A stretch of DNA of 64,000 nucleotides, taken from the NCBI GenBank assembly GCA_007570785.1, contig ML662449.1:12587564-12651563 (forward strand), written 5' to 3'. Below are positions 56,777-64,000 of this stretch, in pieces. The translations under genes were made by a program, and so were the position numbers. The notes under the pieces were generated by a model, which was not told where the DNA came from, did no database searches, and worked only from the letters and a program-made list of their open reading frames with translations. Each line of letters begins with the position of its first letter. Position 1 is the first letter of the stretch. The stretch comes from Antilocapra americana (taxonomy: Eukaryota > Chordata > Mammalia > Artiodactyla > Antilocapridae).

Positions 56777-58394
56777 GTAAGTGTGGGGCCGGCCCCACGC
56801 GGCCCCCGGCGCTTCGTGGCCCACCCTCGCCCCGACTTCCCGCGGAGGGAGGACCGAGACCTCACCCCCTCTGTCTCCTCCCAGGCCCTAGCTGGCGGAG
56901 TTTCGGTCACAACTGACCAGCGCCGAAGCTTCCATTCCTCCCGGCCTCCACCTCCTCCTCTTCCTTCTCACTCTCCCCCGGGATCCGGGCCGGCAGCCGT
57001 GCTCTTCGCCCCTAGCCCGCGGCCGCGACGCCGCTCTCGCCTCTCTCGCCCCTCTCGGGATTTCGGCTGTGGAACTTCCACCACCCTCCTTAGATGCTGC
57101 CCCCAAACTTTCCCTTTCTTTTTCTAGCCGGGCCCTTAGCCGCTTTTTGATCCTACTGGAGTAATTTAAATTTAAAAAGTCATTTTTCTTCCTGGGGATG
57201 GCCAGCCCAGAAAATAAGTCGGTGTTTTGCAGTTTGGCAGTTTAGCTCTCAATCATTTTGTTTAGTGGTTAATTTTCTTCAGTTATACATCTTTCCGTCT
57301 CTGTATTGATACAAAGGCAGGCCTTACCTGCCCTCCTGTCGTTGACAGGGGTACTTTTGCCTGCCAATTATAATTAACAGTTGGTCTGTCCATGTGCTGA
57401 GTTTGGGATGGTATTTTTAGAGTTTTGACTGACCCTGGTTGCAGTTTGTTTTTAAGAGTTCCCAATTAACTAGCTTTATTTTGGTCTTTATTGAGGCTCT
57501 CTTTACTTTCGAAGAATTCAGTTGGAATGTTTTTTTTTTGTTTTTAATTGGTTCTGTGTCTGATTTGTCAAACCCCAGGGCAACCTTAATAGGAAATCCT
57601 TTAAAAAGGCAAGTGATGCCCCGATAGTGTACTGAGAAATGTTATTGTGGTAACTTAAATTGCAGGTTTTGACGGCCATTCAGGTTGACTTTTACATCTG
57701 ATGAAGTGTTCTGTTTGGAAATGTAGCTTGAGAGCCTTAATGACTTATAAGATGGAATGATGGGATTTGTTTGATTGCAGTGAGGTTCTGATTTCCTACA
57801 AACAGGTATTACTTGATTGTTCATAGTTGTCATCATTGCTTATGATAGGTTTTGGTAAAAACGATGTGTACAAATTTTGGGTGATTGTTAGTTGTGGTCT
57901 AAGGAATTAAATGTTTGCGATTTTATTATGATTTGGCTATTTTTAAATGATACTCTGTTAATTTCAGAATTATTGTATTATCAGGACAGACATTGCAACC
58001 TGAGGATCACTTTTAAAAGAAATTAAAAATATCTCTATGGTTTTCTTTATAAAGAGTGCACTCTAACAAAACTATAAAGACTGTCCATGTTTTGTTGTCG
58101 ATGATATTAATATATTCTGGTCTTAGAGAAGTATTGTTATTCTAACATTTGGCTTTCTGAAATGTTTTTCATTGCGTTTAAGTTATCCAGAGTTTATTAG
58201 GAAATGATGATTAAATTTGTATTTGTTTGTTTTCTGGAAAAGTTAATTTCTGGATAGATATTAAGTTTTTATGTCAGAATTAAAATCAAATCTTACTTAA
58301 CTCTTGAAATGGGAAACTTTGCAGAATTTGTTCTTAATCACATTCCTTTCCTATCAGTAAGAGTTGATTAAAATTCTTTTCCTGTTTTAAGCTT
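56777..58394 (+). other. Start of presumed intron 1, repeat-poor
   Basis: It follows the donor at 56,777. From about 57,130 to 58,394 it is T-rich on the plus strand, free of recognisable SINEs and LINEs, and contrasts with the dense repeats elsewhere. It may hold intronic control elements. No second exon is evident. Confidence 0.5.
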
Positions 58395-58655
58395 TTTACA
58401 AACTTTATTGAATTAAGTACGCTTATTTAAAGTGTTAAATTCATCCATTTGTAGGTTATTTACATAGTTGTGCAACCATTACCATAATCTAATTTTAGAA
58501 CATTTTTATCACCCCAAAAAGAAACCTCTGCCCATTAGCAGTTACTAACCATTCTCCCCACTCCACCCTACCCCTGACCTAGGCAACCACTAATCTACTT
58601 TCCATCTCAATATTTGCCTGTTATGGTTCACTCATATATACTGTATCAACTCCCT
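58395..58655 (-). mobile_element. Old L1 3' UTR (L1M-type)
   Basis: 'agttgtgcaaccattaccat', 'caccccaaaaagaaacctct' and 'aggcaaccactaatctactt' are a widespread old L1 3' UTR on the minus strand. Confidence 0.8.
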
Positions 58656-59389
58656 GAAAAGTTTTTCTTTTAAAATTAATTTCCATGTTTAAAATAGTTT
58701 GAATCAAGAAATAATCAACTGATCACTGGTATTAATAAGTGATATTTTAAATAGCTGACATCCTGTTTGGTTGTATTCATCATAGATTACTACTGGGGAA
58801 AGAAAAAAGTTAGCATGAATGACTTCAGTGGTTCACTTCAGAGGTGATTTAGTCAGCTGGGAGTCAGTAAATAAAAGGAGTGTTTTTGCCATTGGATGTT
58901 AGAGTTGGAAAAGATCTTAAAGGTAATCTTACTTCCTACTTCCTTCACAAATAGATGGAAGGAGCCAGATGAGGAAATCTGGAGTGGAAGCTTGAATCTC
59001 AAGAACCACAATGCGACCATGTAAAGCAAGAAATGGGGATTTGCAAGTTAGAACTGTTAAGATCTTATGTGTATATAAGTATGTATGTATATATGGATGT
59101 ATGTATTTGACATTTTGCTAGCAGACTAGTGAGAGAATTAGACATTTCCCCATCTTTGGGATGGAGGGAGGAGGGGAAGATACATGTAATTCATGTTACA
59201 AAATCCTATAAAATGCTTTAACCTAAAGGAGGATGGCATATACATTATTTAGGTATCTTTTTGTACTGTTGCCATCTTATTTTTTTAAAAATCCACATTT
59301 TAAAAACACAATTAAAAACAAAATTATACAGGGCTGATGGGAGGCCTCCTGTTTCAAGACCCAGGGCCCTAACTTTTAAATCAGGGTGA
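58656..59389. other. No gene recognised
   Basis: AT-rich intron-like DNA with a TATG-rich tract at 59,070-59,105. Confidence 0.45.
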
Positions 59390-59612
59390 GACTCAAAGAG
59401 GGGCAGTTTTGCCTTTCAGGGGATTTTTGGAAATGTCCAAAGACATTTTTCATTGTCACAGCTGAGGGTTGGGTGCTGTTGGCCTCTAGCCAGGGATGTT
59501 GCAAATATCCTATAATGTGCAAGACATATCCTACTCCACCCTGAGTCCCCCTCAACCTCCTGACACACACACAACAAAGAATTATCCGACCCTAAATATC
59601 AGTAATGTTCTA
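59390..59612 (+). mobile_element. MER20-like hAT MITE
   Basis: 'ggggcagttttgcctttcag', 'gacatttttcattgtcacag', 'gccagggatgttgcaaatat' and 'acaacaaagaattatccgac' follow MER20 order on the plus strand. Confidence 0.8.
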
Positions 59613-60094
59613 ATCCTGTGGTTTACATGATTCTGGTAAGGGCTTGAGTTAATGTTACTGACGTCCACCAGATGGGAAAATATTCTCATTGGGCACTGTT
59701 TGGTTGGTTAGATTAAACTTTAGGTCCTCTGGCAATTCTCTCACTTTGCAGGAGGAGGCAGTGAGGGAAAAGTCTGTGACATAATGCAGATATTTTTTTA
59801 GTCTGCTTAGTTGTCTTCAAATCTGAAGTAAAATAATTGTTTTCTTTCTGAAAGTGGCAGCCTTATTTTATTGCAGATTTCAGCTATTATGTTTTGAATT
59901 GTTCATTACTGGTACATAGGTTTTTGAATTGAAATAGATAAATAGTATTTTCTTTACCTGAATTTATTTTTTTCTGGTACCTTCAACTGCCAAGGAAGAG
60001 AAGTAAGCTGTGTTTTAATTAATTAATAATGTATATTATGATGCAGAAAAATGCAAAGCTTACTCATGCATCTCATCTTTTTTTTCTTATTGGC
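59613..60094. other. No gene recognised
   Basis: AT-rich intron-like DNA. Confidence 0.45.
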
Positions 60095-60645
60095 CCTACT
60101 TTTTAAAACATTATTTTTGATTGTGCTGGGTCTTGATTGCTGCATGCAGGCTTTCTCTAGTTGCAGTGAGCAGTTCTACTCTTCATTATGGCACGCAGGC
60201 TTTTCATTGCAGTGGCTTCTCTAATTGCAGAGCATAGGCTCTAGGCGAACAGGCTTCATTAGTTGCAGAATATGGGCTCAGTAGTTGTGGAACATGGGCT
60301 TAGTTGCCCCAAAGGCATGTGTGATCTTCCCGGACCATGGATTGAACTGGTGGCCCCTGCATTGGCAGGCAGTTTCTTTACCATGTTGAGAGTGAAAAGT
60401 GAAAGTGTTAGTCATTCAGTCCTGTCTGACTCTTTGCGACCCCATGGACTGTATGTAGCCTGCCAGGCTTCTGTGTCCATGGGATTCTGCTGGCAAGAAT
60501 ACTGGAGTGGATAGCCATTCCCTTCTCCAGGGTTCTTCCCAACTCAGGGATCGAACCTGGATCTCCTGCATTGCAGGTAGGTTCTTCAACGTCTGAGCCA
60601 CTGGGGAAGCCCCCCTTACCACAGTACCACCAGGGAAGTCCAAGC
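60095..60645 (-). mobile_element. CHR-type SINE split by Bov-tA
   Basis: The left part, 60,095-60,383 ('gattgtgctgggtcttgatt', 'ggcacgcaggcttttcattg', 'ggaccatggattgaactggt'), and the right part, 60,616-60,645 ('ccaccagggaagtcc'), form one minus-strand CHR element. ttacca is present on both sides of the break. Confidence 0.85.
60384..60615 (-). mobile_element. Bov-tA SINE inside CHR SINE
   Basis: 'agtgttagtcattcagtcct', 'cttctgtgtccatgggattc' and 'acgtctgagccactggggaa' give a full-length minus-strand copy. Short TSD ttacca is at 60,378-60,383 and 60,616-60,621. Confidence 0.95.
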
Positions 60646-60719
60646 CTCACTTTTGACTCTTATTTAATTTCTTTGTAACAAGTTTAATTTGATGATGAAA
60701 GCAGATAGAAAAGTTGGAA

Positions 60720-60910
60720 TCACTTTTGTTATTTACCAGCCTTATGACTATTAGATAAATTACTCAATCTTTCTGAGCCTCAGTTTTCTCATCTATAAGG
60801 TAGGAATAGTCGTAATTTTTGTATTTTAAAGGTATTGTGAGAATTAAATGAGGTAATGTGTTAAGATGCTATGTCAGCTATAAAATACCATATGAGTTAG
60901 TTACTATACC
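60720..60910 (+). repeat. MIR SINE
   Basis: 'accagccttatgactattag', 'tgagcctcagttttctcatc', 'ataaggtaggaatagtcgta' and 'ttgtgagaattaaatgaggt' are clear plus-strand MIR. Confidence 0.88.
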
Positions 60911-61112
60911 CGAAGCTAATATAATGTGTGTTAATTATATTTCAATTAATAAAAAAAGTTACTTGTTTCAGAAGATTCAAATTAGAAAGGGATAGAGATG
61001 ATGCCGAAGCAGGAATATAGAAAGCAAGGCAGAGAAGTAACTGCTGAAGACCTCTCTAGGGAGAAGAGAGTTCTAAAAATATATTGATAACAAACTAATG
61101 AAAGAACTAATC

Positions 61113-61354
61113 AGTTCAGTTCAGTCGCTCAGTCGTGTCTGACTCTTTGCAATCCCATGGACTGCAGCATGCCAGGCTTCCCTGTCCATCACCAACTCCC
61201 TGAGTTTGCTCAGACTCATGTCCGTCGATTTGATGATGTCATCCAACCATCTTATCCTCTGTCACCTCCTTCTCTTCCTGCCTTCAGTCTTTCTCAGCTT
61301 CAGGGTCTTTTCCAAGGACTCAGTTCTTCACATCGGGTGGCCAAAATATTGGAG
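61113..61354 (-). mobile_element. BovB LINE 3' end
   Basis: 'cagttcagttcagtcgctca', 'ccctgtccatcaccaactcc' and 'gtggccaaaatattggagc' give the minus-strand BovB terminus. Confidence 0.95.
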
Positions 61355-62089
61355 CAAGTATTATCACCATAATTTGAAGCTCTTTCACCTATGGGCAGAC
61401 TGACTTCAGTAGCACCTGAGGGCATCACCATTACAACATAATATAAAACAGATTATTAAAATGGTGAAATTGAGTTATCAAGGAAAGATTACCTTGTTTT
61501 CAAAATATGCTGTTTGAAAAGCCATAAAAAATGTATAAGAATTAAAAATTTCATAAATGCCTTATAAAAACAGTTTTGACCTTACCAAGCGTAAACTCTA
61601 GTTATCCTGGAGCATTTCCCTTATTCCTTCTGCCTTCATTTATTATTCATGCCTTCCTTTTTTCTAGAAGAATTTTTCTACCACTGGTAATTGCTCGTCA
61701 CATTGAGGATTTAACTGAAGACATAGGGGTTTTAAACCTATCCACTAATTGTAAAATCTCATTTATTTCTGCATTTGTTTCTTTATTATTTTTCAGCATC
61801 CTTTTGTATATAATAAAGAGATGTTTTGATTTTTCTACATGTTTAGTAGTCCATTGTTGTGCATTTAGAGTTGGATTAACTGAAATACTTGAAATGAATG
61901 GGGAGAAATGTAATCTTAGAATTTTGTTAAACTGGTCAGTTTTCCTTCATAATCATACAGAAGCAAAACTACAGATAAAACAGAGTTCCAGCTATCCAGT
62001 GAGAATTTTTGGGGCAGCATGAGGGTAGGATGGTTGGAGACAGTATTCAAAATAAGTTGTGGTATTGGTTGGATTTTTTAAAAAGTATG
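61355..62089. other. No gene recognised; 148-codon chance frame
   Basis: The plus-strand frame 61,576-62,022 is T-rich and hydrophobic. It has no domain that I recognise and no splice-flanked limits. Confidence 0.4.
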
Positions 62090-62235
62090 GTGAACTTAAA
62101 TGGCAACCCACTCCAGTATTCTTGCCTGGAAAATCCCATGGGTGGAATAGCCTGGCAGGCTACATTCCATGGGGTCACAGAGTTGGACGCGACTGAGTGA
62201 CATCCCTTTCACTTTCACTTCATAGTGAACTTAAA
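62090..62235 (+). mobile_element. Headless Bov-tA SINE with TSD
   Basis: The insert 'tggcaacccactccagtatt' to 'gactgagtgacatcccttt' (about 62,101-62,224) lacks the tRNA-like head. gtgaacttaaa occurs exactly at 62,090-62,100 and 62,225-62,235. Confidence 0.94.
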
Positions 62236-62252
62236 AAATAATCAGATTGTAG

Positions 62253-62379
62253 GGAGTTCTCTGGTGGCCTAGTGGTTAGGATTCCAGGCTTTCACTGCTG
62301 TGACCCAAGTTCAGTTGTTGGGGAACTGAGATCCTGCAAGCCACAGCTGACGTGGCCAAAAAAGTAAAAAAAAAAAAAC
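62253..62379 (+). mobile_element. CHR-type SINE
   Basis: 'gttctctggtggcctagtgg', 'ttaggattccaggctttcac' and 'cctgcaagccacagctgacg' with an A-rich tail give a nearly complete plus-strand copy. Confidence 0.88.
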
Positions 62380-62616
62380 TGATTATAGAAAGTGGGGGCA
62401 AATTTTCATGTCAAAAATGCTACTGATTTGAATAATATATATTCAATTAGTTAGCTTTTTGATTAAAACTAAGTTCAGAGATTGGGTGTTTGTGTATGAA
62501 TATTGTGGTAATACATCATGTTTTGTAATGTTTTTCTCCTATGGAGTGAATAATTTTGAAATCATAATAATTATCAAGAAAGTTTGTGACCTTGTTTGTT
62601 TTGTTTTGTTTTTCAG

Positions 62617-62781
62617 TTTGGCTAAATAAAATCCTAAGCTACAGCAGTGTCAGTTGGAATGGAGAGCAAGTGCTGGATTTGTAATTAAGAGTGGAGTCCA
62701 TAGGACGATTCAAGTTGGTGTAGAAATTGAAGAATGTAGAGAGGTCAAAGAGTTAAGTTGGCCCTATTTGTTTCTAGCTTG
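62617..62781 (+). other. Weak candidate second (untranslated) exon
   Basis: A T-rich tract with acceptor TTTTTCAG ends at 62,616, and a donor-like TTG|GTAAGC begins at 62,782. The 165 bp between carry stops in all plus frames, so it could only be untranslated. The distance from exon 1 (5.8 kb) is plausible. The evidence is splice-site resemblance alone; chance is the likelier explanation. Confidence 0.2.
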
Positions 62782-63019
62782 GTAAGCTACATGGATGGTG
62801 TTATTTACTGAGCTAGATAAAGAAGGAAGGTCGAGAAGGGTGGGTAAAGATAGTGAATTTAAGGTTTGGATATCTTGAATTTTAGATGTTTCTGAGACTT
62901 GTAGGTAAAGATACGCCCAGTAAGCAGTTACAAATTTGAGTATGAAATATTGACAAGCAGTTAGAAATAGAAAAAGATCTAAAATCTGTCTAGTTTTCTC
63001 CATCTTCTCTACTATTATC

Positions 63020-63480
63020 TGAGTTTAGGCTATTGTCATCTTTCACCTACATTATTACAAGTTTCCTATTTTATCTCTTCTAGTCTTAGCCCTCTCCAGT
63101 CCATTCTCAGTGTTACAAACAGTGATCTTTCTTAAGGGAAAATTTGATTATATCATTCCTCAGTTTAATTTATTTCTGTGATTTTCCTTTATCCTCATGA
63201 TGAAATCCATATTCCTTATTGCTTTAACAAATTTATGTTCATTTAAGTTCTTTTCCCAATTTATCTCTCTAGTCTAGTGACTCTCCACAACTCCCTGTTC
63301 CCCTTAAATAAACAGATTGAATTACTTGTGGTTTCTGACAGTAGGCTCTCTCTTCTCTCCAAACCCTTGTGCTTACTCTTCCCTATTCTTGAAGGATTCT
63401 CCTTATCACAATCTTTCTCCCCTTCATCTAATGGACTCATTTCTGCTAATCTTCAGTTCTTATTAAGCCTTCATCGGTCC
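63020..63480 (+). repeat. Probable L2 LINE 3' region
   Basis: 'gccctctccagtccattctc', 'tatcattcctcagtttaatt', 'cctcatgatgaaatccatat' and 'aaacccttgtgcttactctt' follow the same order as the L2 at 42.9 kb. Confidence 0.55.
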
Positions 63481-63499
63481 ATTGATTCATATTATTATT

Positions 63500-63955
63500 A
63501 TTACTGAAAAGTTCTAAGCTCACAAAAAAGTCAAAAGAATAGTAGAATGAACACATACACCTTTTGCCAAACCTGGTAACAGGATATGGATATTACAGTG
63601 CTTCATTCTTTTTTTTTTTTTTTATTGGTTTTGCCATACAATGACATGATATCGCCATGGGTGTACATATATTCCCCCTCCAGAAACCCCCTCCCTCCTC
63701 CCTCCCGACTCCCTCCCCCCGAGCAACAATCCTGGCAATCCTGGGCTGGCGATTGATTTCACATATGATACTTAACATGTTTCAATGCCCGTAAGCATGT
63801 ATCTCCCAGTTACAGGGACATTCTTTTGTATAACCACAGTACCATCATGATACCTAATAATATTAACAGTTGCTCAATAACATTATTCAACATATAGTCC
63901 GTACTCAATTTCTCCTATTTGTTCCAAAATTCTTTATAGATTTTTTTTTCTCCCT
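63500..63955. mobile_element. Old L1-type 3' UTR split by a bovine L1
   Basis: The left part ('aaaagtcaaaagaatagtag') and the right part ('agcatgtatctcccagttac', 'taaccacagtaccatcatga') read as one old repeat interrupted by 63,609-63,788. Family and strand are not certain. Confidence 0.45.
63609..63788 (-). mobile_element. Bovine-type L1 3' end
   Basis: A poly-T tail at 63,609-63,622 is followed by 'ttggttttgccatacaatga' and 'acccccctccctcctccctcc'-like pyrimidine DNA, then 'taacatgtttcaatgc'. Its 5' truncation lies within a few bases of the one at 26,465. Confidence 0.93.
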
Positions 63956-64000
63956 TTAATACAAGATTCAGTCAAGATTCATACATTGCATTTGGCTTCT

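Larger units (their letters stand above)
55980..57110 (+). promoter_or_regulatory. CpG island promoter
   Basis: Dense CpG over about 1.1 kb, the only such region in the window. GC boxes are at 56,347-56,358 (gggcgggcgggg) and 56,631-56,639 (ggggcgggg), with no TATA box in a usable place. (GGC)n tracts lie near 56,410-56,430. The consensus splice donor at 56,777 sets the transcription direction as plus. Long frames on both strands here (up to 240 codons) are Gly/Ala/Arg/Pro-rich and reflect the lack of stops in GC-rich DNA, not proteins. Confidence 0.9.

Noticed and set aside
56102..56824. A 240-codon minus-strand frame and 168- and 184-codon plus-strand frames in the CpG island
   Set aside because: They are rich in Gly, Ala, Arg and Pro, overlap each other in opposite strands, cross the splice donor and show no domain. 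GC-rich DNA has few stop codons.
56870..56884. A pyrimidine tract with CAG as an alternative splice acceptor in the CpG island
   Set aside because: Too close (about 100 bp) to the strong donor at 56,777, and no matching exon structure follows.
61576..62022. A 148-codon plus-strand frame as a possible gene
   Set aside because: No recognisable domain, T-driven hydrophobicity, no exon boundaries, and it lies in presumed intron among repeats.

Overview
The window is nuclear DNA from a bovid ruminant (cattle, sheep, goat or a close relative; I cannot tell the genus). This follows from many copies of ruminant-specific repeats: tRNA-Glu-derived Bov-tA SINEs, at least ten fragments of the BovB (RTE-clade) LINE, bovine-type L1 3' ends and older cetartiodactyl CHR-type SINEs. 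Beneath them lie mammal-wide L2, MIR, old L1, hAT-Charlie MITEs and MaLR LTRs. There are no prokaryotic or viral operons, no CRISPR arrays and no functional RNA genes that I can support.

Layout. From 1 to about 55.6 kb the window is gene-poor, repeat-rich intergenic (or long intronic) DNA. I see no convincing host coding exon there. The notable items are a mitochondrial insertion spanning ND6, tRNA-Glu and the start of cytochrome b (about 32.93-33.28 kb); a full-length RPS29 retrocopy with an intact 56-codon frame (52.64-52.95 kb); one BovB insertion of about 2.8 kb whose 5' half is inverted and which has an 11-bp target-site duplication (43.98-46.76 kb); a chimeric L1-derived insertion with several A-tracts (26.45-26.67 kb); and several dated nestings of one element in another.

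From about 55.98 to 57.11 kb there is a strong CpG island with GC boxes and a consensus splice donor on the plus strand (CAG|GTAAGTG at 56,774-56,780). This is best read as the promoter and non-coding first exon of a plus-strand gene whose coding exons lie beyond 64 kb. I do not recognise the gene. The sequence from 57.1 to 64 kb would then be intron 1, at first repeat-poor and later with SINE, L1, BovB and CHR insertions. One weak candidate for a second untranslated exon lies at 62,617-62,781.

Most open reading frames of 60-240 codons here are chance frames in repeats or in the GC-rich island. The only frames with recognisable protein homology are the RPS29 retrocopy, decayed BovB endonuclease/reverse transcriptase pieces, an L1 ORF2 C-terminus, and the mitochondrial ND6/cytb relic. 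I found no sign of an undescribed multi-gene system. The most informative signals are insertion structures. Exact target-site duplications let several insertion events be read precisely.
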